Of a stretch of 64,000 bases of DNA, positions 10,980 to 23,366 are shown one piece after another. Where the stretch lies: positions 6,634,001-6,698,000 of the forward strand of contig OX327704.1 of assembly GCA_946807835.1 (NCBI GenBank). The letters are read 5' to 3'. Each line of letters begins with the position of its first letter. Position 1 is the stretch's first letter. A program made the position numbers and the translations under genes. Below the pieces are notes generated by a model, which ran no database searches, had not been told where the DNA came from, and saw only the letters and a list, made by a program, of their open reading frames with translations. The DNA comes from Ailanthus altissimus (taxonomy: Eukaryota; Streptophyta; Magnoliopsida; Sapindales; Simaroubaceae).

Positions 10980-12755
10980 CTACTCCTTATCCGAGGACCT
11001 ATTTAGGGATCGACAATATTTGAATAAGCTTTTAAAGATTCTTTATTTGCCGAGTCATAGTTGATCTATTTCTACTCATCTTCAATCCATATACCACTCA
11101 TAGATAGCATCAAAGTCTATGGCATCTCCCTATATATGGAAAGATCGTAATCGACTCTATTGGCACCTAAAATATAAGGCAGATGCCACCAATACTTAAC
11201 ACTCACAAAGTTCTCTTGTTATGTCCAATCTTTTTTCACTAGGGGTTGAAAGCTACAACAAGTTGTAAGTTCTCCAGTGTTGTCCTTAACTCCCTAACTA
11301 CTACCTCTAACTCTAATGCTAAAGCTTCAGAGGCCTTCAAAAGATCATCACCTAGAGCAGCTCAGTTGTTGACCTTTCTCTATTCATCATGCTTCCTCTA
11401 AAGCTGAATATTAGCTACAGAGACTTGGTCCTGAAGCTAATTAATCACCCCTTCCAAGGTATCCTTCCTAAATTTTAGATTCTCTACTTTTGCTTCAAGG
11501 AAAGACACCTTATTCTCATTGATCGTCCCCCAATTATCAATTCTATTCCTTCATCTTTCTAAAATCATATAAAAAAAATGGTTCTACCTCCTCTTTCGAA
11601 GTGCATCCTTATCCATCCTAATCATTTTCTTTCTTCAACGCTTCTACTTGTCACTAAGAAGCTCAAAACTCTTTCTTATAAGCATTGGTCGTACACAATC
11701 CATCTTGTAGAGTTTGCAAATGGAACCATGTCAGAAATATTTACGAAAAATCACAGATAAACAACTAATACAAAAAATAGACTTACCATGATCCACAATA
11801 AGGCATTATGTAGCTTTTAGTCCTCCTTACTCATCATTGAAAGCAATTCTCTATCAGCATGAATGAATAGCTTCCTAAAGATAATAGCTAAACTTTCCCC
11901 ATCCATTCTCTAAATTGCGGAGTTCTTCACCATATCTAAAAATCCCCTCTTTTATAATCAGGGGTAAATTCATCTTCTTCCCTTGGCGCAGCCCATTAAG
12001 GTGATGCAAAGGATAATATCGAGAAGTATAGCCTTTCCCTATTTCTGCTTCTGTTCTAAAGAAGGAAGTATGATCCTTTTCCCTTCCCACTCTGTTCTAA
12101 GGGGAGTAGGATTCTCTCTTCTTCCTACTACTATTCTAGGGGGAAGTAAGAACCTCAGAGCCACTTCTAATATCAAGTAGACCCTTTGTAAAAATAAGAC
12201 CATGAAGACTTAGCAAAAACAAAAGAAAGAAGTAAAAGGAAGGAAACTAAAACACTTGCTAGGGGGTTGACGCTGTCCAGGACAAGATTAGAAGGTGAAT
12301 AAAATAGGTTTAGGTTATAAGGAACACCTACCAACCCAGCTTGAGGAACTCCCTTCGATTCAAGAATTAGAACTTCAACACTAGCAGAATTTGGTACAAC
12401 TTTAGAATCAACTCCTTAACCTCAGTAGATACCAATACAACCTCGAGAATTGGAACCTCGGGTGAAGGTTCATTCACCTGCCTCTTGGAAGTAGAAAGAG
12501 TTTTAGCATCCTCAGTACCGTCTTTAGATACCCTTTTCTCTTTTTTCTGATCCTTGTCTTCTTTGCCTCTGCCTCGAAAAGCCTAGTAGTACATTTAAAA
12601 AGTCCTCCATAAAGGCTTGAAGATATGCAAAACAAAGAATAGATTCGACCTACCTTGTTAAAAGACAATTCTTCACTTACGCGGGCATCTATTAGGCCTA
12701 TTTCCAGCAAATCCAACCAGCCCGTGCATCGGTCATCCACACTTCACAGCTTTAA
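10980..12755 (-). pseudogene. Antisense coiled-coil ORF of the Tat element (broken)
   Basis: On minus, conceptual translation with stops gives a globular N-terminal part (12740-12474, beginning MDDRCTGWLDLLEIGLIDA and including LFEAEAKK), then low-complexity sequence. Next is a 71-codon open part (12090-11875) with EAEIGKGYTS and KMNLPL. A long coiled-coil stretch near 11530-11220 contains NENKVSFLEAKVENLKF and LRTTLENLQL. Plant Tat elements such as Grande carry an extra ORF antisense to pol between integrase and the 3' LTR, and proteins of the Pfam class called 'transposase (putative) gypsy type' have this globular-plus-coiled-coil layout. Placing this ORF in that class is inference. It is too broken to be expressed as one protein. 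Confidence 0.6.
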
Positions 12756-13744
12756 AAGAGGTAGTCCACACAAAGAGGCCCAAAGATATAAAGAAATGGT
12801 AATTCAAAATTAATATCAATCCTAGCAAAATATATAACCCAGATCTAATAACCTGTAAATTTCTATAAGTAAACAAAAGGCTTCGTAGAAAGTTGGGAAC
12901 AAATCAAACTATGAATCCTAATCCAACTTTAGTTGTTTATTTGCAGTATTACATAAAGAAGCGTTTCTATAAAGTAGATGAATTTCACTTAAACCTTTAT
13001 ATTAATTAAAATAAAGGATGAATAATATCCATTAATTATAGGTTAAATAGAATTAGGCTACATGTTATTTACCTAATATGAAGGAATTAAACTCATATCT
13101 AATAAAAATAGATGATTATAACTTCATGGTTCTTGAATAATTATTCGTTCATACATACTGGAAACAATTAATTAGCCATAGTAAAACTTTGCTAATGCGT
13201 GTATACACTTCTATACGCAAGAACATAATATGAAGGAATTAAACTCATATCCAATAATTATACGTTCAGAGTTTTTTTTTTTTACAGCAGAATAGAGAGT
13301 ATCTTCATCAATCAAAAAAATCATATAGAGACAAAAATATAATTAACTACGAAGATTTCGAATCAGAAAACTCAGTCTTCATTCTAGTAGGGATGGTTTT
13401 ACTAAATTGTATCTAGAAATATCTGATTACGTGCTATAATGAACAAATGACGGTAGATAACAAAGTTGACGGGTATTTTTAGTATTTAATGACAATGTTT
13501 ATACGCCTTTGGATCTATTGTTGGAGCAAATAATTAAAGAAAGGAGTCAATAAATAAAAAATTTAGGTTGCTTCGGGAATCGGAACCTCTATAAGAATTC
13601 TAATTTGAATAAATTTCTACACTTTTATTAATACTCAATGAGTCACTTAATGTAAGAGTAACAACAACTTTCAAGAATGTAATGCCCTAAAATTAAGGAA
13701 TAGAATTTGATTCAACCAATACTTATTAAGCTGAATTATTCTCT
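12756..13744. other. Non-coding stretch, possibly remains of LTRs
   Basis: No ORF or RNA gene is supported. A 28-29 bp direct repeat (TATGAAGGAATTAAACTCAT...) occurs at about 13078 and 13229. The right part (13560-13740) lies just downstream of the minus-strand gypsy pol end and may be that element's 3' non-coding part or LTR. Confidence 0.35.
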
Positions 13745-14620
13745 TAAAAAAACTAATCTAAAGTGATTTTCTGCAATAAATCTGCAAAGTAGTTGACTTG
13801 GTCTATTCTTGTAACTTTCCTTCCTTTTAAATTTCTACCATGTTCCAAAGGGCATGATCTGGGAGCTAAAGCTTCATTGTCTCAAAATCCTTACACGCAT
13901 CATGTGCTAGGGAAAGGCCTTGCCAATGAATAAGAATTTCCTTTCTTTTGTTGCTAGTTCGATAATCCAAAATAGCTTGAGGTCTTGGCAGCATATTGCC
14001 ACCTTCTCTTCTCACCCAAGGTAATTATGTCAATACGGTCACTCCATGTCCAAGCTTTTTTTCTACAAACTCATATGAAAAATCTGGATGGATTCTTGAC
14101 CCAGTTGGCAAACTCTAGTTTATAGGCTACCGGACATATTCTTTGAATCACTTTAAATGGCCTAAAATACCTGGCAGCTGAATTGAAGCTCTTCGTTAAA
14201 GTAATAGAACCTTGTCAACATGGTTGAAGTCTAAGATGAGCAAAATCACCAACTGCAAATTCTCTTTCTCGATGGTAAGCCTTATGACTTTCTTTATTCT
14301 TGCTTGAACTTCTTGAAATTATTCTTCAGCTCCTTAAGAACCAGATCTCCGTATCGATTCATATTCAACAGCATCCACTTTCGTTGTTCTAAGAAGATAA
14401 GTTAACAAAGTAGGTGGAGCTCTACCATACACCACTTCAAAAAAGAGTTCTTTTTATTGTCGAATGCCAACTGGTATTATAATAATTTCAGCCTACGAAA
14501 GCCATTTAAACCCAGTCCTTTGGTTTATTACTTGTAAAGCAACGCAAATATGTCTTCAATGTCTGATTCACTACTTTATTTTTGTTGTCGGTTTGCAGGT
14601 GGTATTTGCTGAACTGAAGT
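13745..14620 (-). pseudogene. Ty3/gypsy chromovirus integrase C-terminus with chromodomain
   Basis: Reading minus from 14620, the end of the integrase core is recognisable: AYHLQTDGQT (about 14600), NQTLKTYLRCF, YYNTSWHS and FEVVYGRAPP (about 14430). The C-terminal domain follows, with IHPDFSYEF (about 14080). The chromodomain core comes next: AILDYRTSNK, ILIHWQGLSL and KDFETMKL (about 13975-13880). Stops and frameshifts show it is dead. The rest of pol would lie to the right but is replaced abruptly by plus-strand copia sequence near 14650, so the fragment is truncated there. Confidence 0.85.
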
Positions 14621-14668
14621 TAAAATCAATACCAATAAAATGAAATAACCCCTTCCCAGAATAAGCTA

Positions 14669-15797
14669 ATGAATATAGGATTTGAATCACAAACAGTGGT
14701 CTTTGCATATCATGTAATTGAAAACATGATCAAACAAGATCAAGTGATTACTTCCTTTAGTCAATGCAATTATCACATGATTAGTAGGAACAAGTTTATT
14801 CTTCTTGTCTTATATGTAGATGACATCATACTAACAAATAGCGATATAGGCTTGTTGCATGAAACTAATAAATTTCTTTCAAATAATTTTGAAATAAAAG
14901 ATCTTAGAGATGTATCTTTTGTGTTGGGCATATAGATGCATTGAGATCATTCTCGTAGTATACTTGGCTTATCACGAAAGGCATATATTGATAAGATGCT
15001 TAGTAAATTTGACATAAAAAATTGTGCGTTAGGAGACATACCCATGTGATAAATTTAGTTTGCTTAAATGCACAAGAAATGAGATTAAGAAGAAAGAGAT
15101 GGAGAACATCCCTTATGCGCCGGTAGTAGGGAGTCTCATATATACTCAAGTTTGTAAGCATCTGGATATTTGGTATGTAGTTAGAATGCTTGAAATATAT
15201 CTAAGTAACCCATGATGGATCACTAGAGAGGCGTTAAAAAGGTTATGTTGTATCTACAGATAACAAAAGATTACATACTTACATATCGAAGATCAGATCA
15301 TTTGGAGATCATTGGGTATTCAAACTCTAATTTTACTAGTTGCCTCGATAGTAGAAGATTCACTTCTAGTTATGTTTTCATGTTGGTTAAATGAGCTATG
15401 TTATGGAAAAGTATTAAGCAATCACTCATAGCTTCATCCACCATAGAAGCATAATTTGTAGCTTACTATGAGACATCAAACCAAGCAATATGGTTGTGAA
15501 ATTTTATCATTAGGCTGCAAATTATCGATGGCATTGAGAGACCACTGAGAATAAATTGTGATAATAAAGCCGCTACTTTGTATTCTAAAAATAATAGAAG
15601 CTCGTCAAAATTGAAGCATATTGACATTAAGTTTCTTGTTATTAAAGAGAGATTTTAAAGTCTTCAAGTGTTTATTGAATATATCAGTACAGACTTCATG
15701 ATTGTGGATCTACTTACTAAGAGTGTACTTGAGGTATTTCATGACCATGTGGCTCGTGTGGATGTGGATCATCCTGATGATATACTTATAAAATGAG
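14669..15797 (+). pseudogene. Ty1/copia RT (C-terminal part) and RNase H, truncated
   Basis: An 88-codon open stretch (14669-14935) contains NKFILLVLYVDDIILTNSDI with an intact YVDD catalytic box, then FEIKDL and VLGI. After a stop the pattern continues: GLSRKAYIDKML (about 14970), RNase H pieces with CLDSRRFTS (about 15345) and SSTIEA (about 15440). It ends with NCDNKAA, KLKHIDIKF and LLTKSV (about 15550-15730), the normal C-terminus of a copia polyprotein near 15797. The upstream RT, integrase and gag are absent. The lineage resembles the element at 32259-39152, which lacks exactly this part. Confidence 0.85.
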
Positions 15798-16576
15798 AGT
15801 TTGTTTATTGATGTTCAATTATAATTGGCATGTTTTATGATTAGATTAAAGTATTATTCTTTATTTATTTATTGAAAACTCTGAAGTAAAGTCATATTTT
15901 TTTAGTTGCAAATGTGCATAAAATTTTGAAAGTATATTATTGAACTCTTTTGAGTTATAAAGTATGGCCAGTTGGAAATAAGCATGCTAAGGGATAACAT
16001 TGCATGAAATTTCTATGTTATACATCTATGCTTAATCTATGTCATTGAATATATTAAAATATGTGACCATTAATGGGTCTAGTTATAAGAAAGATAACGA
16101 AGATGGATTTGATCCTATAATAGTATAATTAATGGACCAAATTGTTTAGAGATGTCTTTTATTAAGATAGCAAATATTGAGCTCATAAAGTTATTTGATA
16201 ATGTATAATTGTAAAGTGATATATGTTATTGTTAGGAATTATATTAAAGTGGGCATATATATATCAATTAAGTGGGCATATATATATCAATTAAGTGGGC
16301 ATATATATATCAATTAATTGTACATTATTGGCTATCTATTTTGTTGCCTATTAAAAGTGATCAAATAAAATTTATTTGTTATTGGGCTTTTAGAGCATCT
16401 CATATGATATAGACTTTAATGTGTTAAGACCCAGTTATTTTATTTTTATTTTTATGATGGGTCAAAATAAAATAAAATATTATAAATAATAGGTTGATGT
16501 CTCTAGTATAAATCTTAACGTATTATTCATTCATATTCCATCAGTGAATGAATGACAGTTTTCTCTTAAAAAAATA
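15798..16576 (+). mobile_element. Copia 3' non-coding region and possible 3' LTR
   Basis: Sequence follows directly from the copia RNase H end. A TGTTAGGAATTA at about 16229 could start a 3' LTR; the 3' boundary may lie in the AAATCTTAACG...GACAGTTTTCTC region near 16510-16570. No matching 5' LTR is in the window, so the boundaries are weak. Confidence 0.35.
16248..16316. repeat. Three perfect 23-bp tandem repeats
   Basis: The unit AAGTGGGCATATATATATCAATT (23 bp, positions 16248-16270, then twice more) is repeated three times without change. AAGTGGG looks like a copia polypurine-tract core, so the array may be slippage at the 3' end of the element just upstream. Confidence 0.9.
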
Positions 16577-16900
16577 AAATGTTTAGTCATGAAATGCTAT
16601 CAATTCTAAATTTTTGCATCTCCATGGATTCAAGTACACTTCCAATTCTATTATTCTTCATGATTTAACATAAGTTCTTGGTTATAGTGATTATATCACC
16701 AATTAAAGGTTTTTTCTCCAACGTCTCTAACATTTTATTTGCAGGAGTAGTAATCTTGCAGTAATCCTTATGAACTAACGATAATATCTGGTTAATCTTT
16801 CTTTTATCAGCTTTATAGAATAAGGTTTTTCCCAATTAATTTTGGCCAAACTTTTATAAGAAACAAAACTAATTCTTCCTTTGAAAACTACGAGCAAGAT
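16577..16900. other. Non-coding spacer
   Basis: No gene, repeat or element end is recognised in this AT-rich stretch between the copia 3' region and the LTR at 16901. Confidence 0.4.
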
Positions 16901-17705
16901 TGTTGCAAATGGTGAATCAAAATTGTGTTTGAGCATGATTTTGAGTCAAAAACTAATAAATATTCAACACAAAGTCAAGTACATGTCAGAGTACGAGGAA
17001 TAAGAAAACAAAGAATTGAAAGTAAAAAACAGGTGAAGAAAAGTCAAAGGACACCACTAAGTCACAACACCGCATCAGCACCCAACTTTATGAATTTTTA
17101 TTTTTAGCTCAGAATTGACTTATTTGAGTAGGATTTGAACTTCTACACGCATTGACTCTTATTTTAACCAGGTTTAGGGTTTATAAGGACTTTATAAACA
17201 CTATATAAATCCTCGCAATCCCTTATAATTAATCAAGCATCAAAGGTATAAACATAAGAGAGAATAAAGAGTTAGGTAGGGACTAAATGCTAAGTGCGCG
17301 AGAGTGTAACCATGAGATCACTTGAGTGCAGAATGTGCAAGAGAGTGATGATAGATCCTTTGAGATGGAGCTTTGTCTATTCATTGTGTTCCTTAGTTAA
17401 TATTTTATTATTAGATCTAGGTAATTGAGAGATATTGAGTGATCTGAAAGATCTGAGTGATCTAGGAGATACTTAGTGATCTAAAAGTTCTTTGTGAACA
17501 ATTAATAAAAGAAGATGGATTATATATCCACCGTAGACATAAGCATTTATTGTCGAACCACGTATATCTTGTGTTTAGTAGTTTGTTTCTTTAACTTATT
17601 GTTGTGTTGCTATTTTATATCCTTGATTATATGTGAGTTAAAGCCTTCCACACGAGCAAAGATTTTTAGAATACTAAAAACCAAGTCATTGTGGTATTAG
17701 AACAC
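16901..17705 (+). mobile_element. Copia LTR with primer-binding site (fragment), same family as 52731-55790
   Basis: The LTR runs 16901-17688, starting TGTTGCAAATGGTGAATCAAA and ending CCAAGTCA. It aligns along its length with the LTRs at 52731-53494 and 55000-55790: shared blocks are GATTTTGAGT, the ACTATATAAA TATA region, ATTAATCAAGCAT, AGAGAATAAAGAG, TTCTTTGTGAAC and the ATACTAAAAACC end. A primer-binding-like TGGTATTAGAAC follows at 17692. No internal coding region follows; unrelated gypsy sequence begins by 17935. It is a 5' LTR end that lost its body. Confidence 0.75.
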
Positions 17706-17929
17706 GTAAAAACCCTAATAATAGAATTAGTGCAAAGGATAATTCTTAAGTGAAATTAGTATTAATGCTAATTTACCACAACAAACTGATATTAAAGCCG
17801 AAAGTAAAGACTTGATACCTCAACAAAGATACATAACATATTTTTATGCAAAACTATGCTTTTGTTTTAACCAATAACTTGTGAGATAGTAACATAAAAA
17901 AAACCAATTTTAATATACTTGATTGGCTC

Positions 17930-18290
17930 TATATATGGATATCATCAAAGAAAAATAATTTGAATTTTTTGTTCATGGAAGTTGAAATTTTGATGGGGCC
18001 TTACTAAAGCCAAAAGGCAACACCAATTATTTGTAATGTCCATGATGCATAACATTTTATTCTCTGCATCCTTCGTTGTCACTCTAATATAATAATGTCT
18101 CGAGCATAGATTAAGCTTGGTGAAAAATTTAGCACCATTCAACTTTTCTAAAAACTCATCGATGACCGGTACTAAAAATATATCCTTTACTATGACATTG
18201 CCAAATCTCTATGATTTACATGTGCCAAAACCATCTTATGTTTCTCTTAAAACCACCGGTAGAAAAAGTATAGACTATTAGATAGTTCAG
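17930..18290 (-). pseudogene. Ty3/gypsy reverse-transcriptase fragment
   Basis: The minus strand encodes the early part of a gypsy RT. VNHRDLA (about 18225) corresponds to the usual VDYRALN. PVIDEFLEKLN (about 18165) follows, and then GAKFFTKLNLCSRHYYIRV (about 18140-18085), matching the usual AKYFTKLDLRSGYHQIRV. The sequence degrades after about 17990. The catalytic YVDD box is not included. It is a short dead fragment. Confidence 0.8.
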
Positions 18291-18489
18291 ACTTCAACAT
18301 CTCAGCTACTAATCTTTTTGTTCTAGCTTTTCAATGATGCAAATATCTATATAGTTTCACACTGAGTAGTCTAGTACCTGCCAACAAAGGAATTTTATGG
18401 TCTTGTTTACACATAGAGGGAGACTAGTAGACTCTTAAAAATCTTTATATAAATTTCCAATAGAGAGCATAATTCTTCATCAAACAAAT

Positions 18490-19680
18490 ATTTCTTCTTA
18501 TTTTTGTGGCGCCACCAAGAAAATAATTGAAACATTATATTGCTTTTTCCCTTTTTGATGATTTGGGCCAAGTCATCTTTGTCATTTACCTTTTAAGAAC
18601 TGTGATGTCTTAAGTGTAACATTTTGTCCATTCATTTGGAAACCATTTGTAGCCATGCAAAATCCCAAGTGATTGCAGCCGTTATATGCCTAACACAGCA
18701 CCATATGCTTCCAAAGGCAACAAATAAATCTGTAAAAATTAGAACACTTAGAATACTATCTTAACCTTTCTACATCTTTCCTAGCTAGCCAACTTCCCAC
18801 CAGTTGCAACTAACACCTTAAACCATCCTCTAATAACTAATTATAAACTTACCTTCTTATTGATGCCGGCCCAAAAATTGCCTGCTAGGCTTTTTATTTA
18901 AAGATTTTTGGCTCAATTGTATATTGTAGCTTATTTAAGGAATTGTATATAATATGAAGTTTTGTTACATTAGAATTCTTTTCCTTGTAAAATTAGGTCT
19001 TGTATAGGATTTTACACCCTATAAATAGGTTTGACTTCTCATTATATCAAATTTAATAATTAAATATATAGAATTAACAAGCTTCTTAACTTTTTATCCT
19101 TTTTCTCTTATTTTTATTATCCAACCCAGGACTTTGCATCCTTACTTGTTAGGAAACCTCTACAGCACTATTGTTAGAGCTTTGCTTGTTCTTCTCTAAG
19201 AAGAACCTAAACTCTGAAACACGTCTGCTGTACTACAGCCCAGGTTTAATAATAAACCTCGCTTAATGACAAGGGATTTTGTGACAAAATCTTAGTCTTA
19301 GTTTCTCTTGAATTTGTGGCAACATCTGTTTAGCTGGACATAGAGCATACGAACCCTCAAAATTAATTTGGTAAACACTTCTCTATGAACTTCTCATTCA
19401 CAAACTTATAGGTGCTACCAAAATCTTTAGCCTAACAAATGCTATATTTCCAATCTTTCTTGCATTCTCCTGGTTTTAGAGCTCTAGTACCTACTATGCT
19501 GAAAAAGATGGCTGAAACATCTTTGATTTCCTCTACATCTCTTTGAACTTCCATAACCACATCACCATTATCTTCATCTCAATTACAAATGTCTTTCATA
19601 AATAGCCTTCGAAAATGGTGGCCCCGGCTAAACTTCTCATCACATTTGAAAGATAACCTTCTCTTATTGTTTACATAATT
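18490..19680 (-). repeat. Unclassified repeat, copy A (uninterrupted)
   Basis: This block is the reverse complement of 39780-39977 plus 41905-42790 (copy B). Shared blocks are GTTATATGCCTAACACAGCACCATATGC, CATTCATTTGGAAA, TTACACCCTATAAATAGG, GAGCTTTGCTTGTTCTTCTC, CATACGAACCCTCAAAATTAATTTGG and GCATTCTCCTGGTTTTAGAGCT. A TATA-like CTATAAATAG occurs on plus near 19018. At the right end the minus strand reads a zinc-knuckle-like KCDEKFSRGHH (about 19620), suggesting a gypsy gag piece. The identity of the rest is unknown. Copy A holds the uninterrupted target site of the LTR in copy B, at about 19375-19385. Confidence 0.7.
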
Positions 19681-20204
19681 GCTCTCAGGTCGAGCATCTT
19701 ACTAACAATGATAGCTTTTGTACTTGTCTTTCCATGTATTAGAGTTAGTATCTTATTTAGCCATTGTAAATTTAGGATATTTCTCATTTTTTCAACTTTT
19801 GTATTATAATGTAATTACTATGTATTAATCTTTTCATTAGACTAGGAATTTAATATCTATATAAAGGCCATCTTTGTAGTTATTATTCAGAGTGGAAATA
19901 CGAAGACTTGAGTTTCTCTAACATGGAATTAAAGCTTTAGTTCTTATTTATCTAACATGGCATTAGAGCCACATTAATTATATATTAGTCAAGTTATACA
20001 TATCAAGCTAATCTCAAAGCTTAAGTTAATTTTTCAATCTCTCTCCTTTTTGCTCTTTATTTTTCTTCTCTCTAGCATCTAAAACTATTGTTGCTGTAAT
20101 ATTACAACCATTATAGTCATATTATTTCTGCCACCAATACTGTCAGTCATCTACTGTAGCTCATTACTGCTCGTTATCGTCAAATTGGCAAGTTGAGACT
20201 ACCT

Positions 20205-22267
20205 TGTTAGAGATGGTACTTATGTGTCATTCCTATTTTATATGAATATTTATTCAATAAACATTTCAAGAAATCGTTAATTTATTATATGGTACTAAGC
20301 TTATTACGTTTCAAACATTGTAGATCTAAAAGAGTTTAGATCTGATTTAAAGGAGTTTAGGTTAGTGATAAGAGTTAGTATTCTAAAAGTTAAAACCTTG
20401 TCTGAAATGGAATAAATACCTGAGAACATATTAGTAATGACATAGTTACAAGAGTAGCAAATTGTACTAAGAAATATCATTATGTACTATATTCTCAAGT
20501 ACATCGTTCCTGATCTATGGTTGTCAACATAGGTTGATTGATATTTTTTTTAGATTAGTGTATGTCTATATCTAGATTGTCTGAACGGCTAGTCTTAACA
20601 GACCATGAGCTTAATAGAAGCTCGTATAGCAATATAGATATTCAATAAGGATTGAGTACTAAATAGACTCGTGAGAATCTCCAATTGACATCCTATAGAG
20701 TCGTCAATAGAAAATCTTTTCGAGTTGAATAAAATTTATAGTCCTTTGCCCTAAGCGCCAAAATGAGCTTGTGAGAGATCCATCATAGTTTGATTCCACA
20801 CATGTTAGAGACAATTCATAGTCGACCTTTGGGTGTCGTTGGGTATGGTCTGATGCTCATGGAGTCTGGTATATGTAGATTCAGGATCCGTCAGCTCATA
20901 TGAGTGAGTTGTATATCCTGATACTTTGAGATTGTGTATTAGAAATCTTATGGCCATAAGCATAAACCTCGAAAAAGAGTTTTCCATAAGGTTAAACAAT
21001 ATTGCAAATGTGTTTACGGATATTGTTTATAGAAATATAAATCTGGAGATAAGTTTATAATCGAGTATATAGAAATTTATCGGTGATGATTTATGTCTCT
21101 GCTCATTTTGGATATAAGTGACAAAGGGACTATACATATATATTTTAACCTCAACTTGTATAGTTCAACACGTCGCTTTGTAATATCTGTAATGTGCATA
21201 TAGTGCATTGTTCACGGACTTGTGGAAGAGTTCCATAAGACATATCAAGTATGAACCTAGAGAGTCTTGCAATATAAAGTATACTTGTTGAGTACTAGGG
21301 TAATGGATTGGATAGAAGAGTTTGAACCAAGAAAATTATGGATGAACAAGATTGGTATTAAGATCTCTCCAAATGGACACGTGTTAAATTCTAATTATTA
21401 GAATTTGACATATGACTAAGTCTTAAGAGTTAAGACTTGTATAGAACTTGCACAAGTGTAGGGCACTTGTCATATACTTGATTATTTTAAGAATACTTAA
21501 TCGTTAAGCATTGGGTAAATTAGTAACAAGCGTCCATTTAATATTTAAATAGTTAAAACCTAATGAGATAAACTTGTTTGAATACTTAATGATTAAGTAT
21601 TCATAAATAATTGACAAGTGTCCATGTATTTACTAGTTAATCAAATGAATTTGAATGGCGTAAAAAGCATTTTGGTAGGCCAACCATTACATTGGTTAAT
21701 AAGAAAAAAATTATTTTTTCTTTATTAATTAATTAAAAAGGATATGTGATATACTTGATGGAAAAGGTAAAATGTTGGTCTTAAGAGATAAGAACAAAAA
21801 TAAATAAAATGGTCTTATTTTACTTTTATCTTGATGTGGTTTAACCATATAAAAGAAGAATAAGATAAAATGTTTAGAGTCTTTGTTTTTTTTTTCTTTT
21901 TCAGCTCCTTATGCAAGAAGAGTTTCTCCATAGCCATTCTCTTTAAAGAAAAAAATTGGTTTTTATCTTATAAAAAAAAAAAAGGAAAATGCTTAAGAGT
22001 TAAGCTTTCCAAAAATCAAATCTTGCAAAATAAAATCTATTATTCTAGTTTCTTGATCTCATCTGTCAAGGACTAGATTTATTTAAGAGAATACTTCAAA
22101 GTAATACTTGAGATCTATTCTGTCCAACCACATCACTAGCTGTTCATTAAAGGTATATTTTTTTTTAATGATGAAATTGTTTATGTTTATGTAATTTTGA
22201 AATACATATTATACTTCTGCTGTATAGTGTAAGACATATAGTTGTTTGTTGTCCTCTATGCCCTGCA
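20205..22267 (+). mobile_element. Large LTR (same family as 39983-41899), probable solo LTR
   Basis: It starts TGTTAGAGATGGTACTTATGTGTCATTCC, matching the minus-strand start of the LTR at 39983-41899. It runs parallel to it through GTAGATCTAAAAGAGTTTAGATCTGATTT-like sequence, GACCATGAGCTT-AAGCTCGTAT, ACTCGTGAGA, GGTCTGATGCT-ATGGAGTC, GATCCGTCAGCTC and TCTTATGGCCATAAG. The right end near 22267 (CCCTGCA) is approximate. TACCT precedes the start and no matching target duplication was seen after the end. It lies inside the non-coding LTR element at 19735-23756. Confidence 0.65.
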
Positions 22268-23252
22268 AGTGGTACCGGTCGCCATAAATAGCCACCACCC
22301 GAATAGGCCCTCTTCTCTCGTCGTCGTTGTTTTTTAGCGAGTGACTACACTTACCAGCCTATTGTACTCAGAATTGACCAACGATCTTAATAGTACTAAA
22401 ATTGTATCGATTCAACATTGAACACACCCTCACACCCCGCCTATCTACCCTGTCATCTGCTGCCGCCGACTCAATTTTTAGGCATTCTCTAGTGTATTTT
22501 CTGTTACCGGTAATAGTATTTAATTCTCCGTCGCTAAATCCATCAATTTACAACACTACCTTACTTTATCTACTCACTAAAATTTCAAAAGGATCTCTTT
22601 GTAAATATTTAAAATTTATCTATGGGTTAGATTGCAAACTAACTAAATAGTTAATTTGAAAATGCAATTTACATAATCAATGGGTCAAAACTTAAATTTA
22701 TAAAAAGTTATAGGGTCATTATAAAATTTTTAATCTCTCTAGGTCCTTTTGCAATTTGCCAATATAGTTGAGATATAAAATTTCACATAAATCTGGCAAT
22801 TTTGTAATATTATATAAACTATGGCAAATATACAAATCCAGAATTATGGGCAAATTTATTTATTTTTAAATTATTAGAGTTTTTCTAGTATTTTTCCTAT
22901 GGCACCAAGTTCAAGTTTAGTTTCATTTTGTACCATTAAATTCTCTTGAGAATTTTTGTGTTGATGACTTGTTATTCTGGCTCGAGTGAAATTTTGGAGA
23001 TTTGTAGCATTGAGTGAAGCCACCCAATGAAAATTTGGTATTACAATTCATCAAAAATTCTAATCTTTGGTAACTTTTGGTCTCTTCACTGTTCACTTAT
23101 GGTTTCTTGACAACACCGATAAGTTTTTATTTTATGTATTTTCTGGCTATAATTTTCACATCAACTCACTTACACTCGCAACAAATGTTTTCAGTTTCTA
23201 TATTAACACATTTGCACTAGCACTTAACTTTTTTAACACGTTTGTCACTCTT

Positions 23253-23366
23253 TGACAACATTGTCACTCTCCGATAATATTATCACTCTCCGACAACATT
23301 GTTACACTTCAACAACATTGTCATTCTCTGACAATATTGTCCATCTTTGATAACGTTACCTCTTTT
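23253..23366. repeat. 19-bp tandem repeat with internal dyad symmetry, six units
   Basis: Units such as TGACAACATTGTCACTCTC (23253-23271) recur every 19 bp to 23366. The core GACAAYATTGTC is itself a near-perfect inverted repeat. Units diverge progressively to the right. It lies in the internal region of the non-coding LTR element. Confidence 0.85.

Noticed and set aside
22402..22650. 82-codon open stretch
   Set aside because: It lies in the internal region of a non-coding LTR element and shows no domain.
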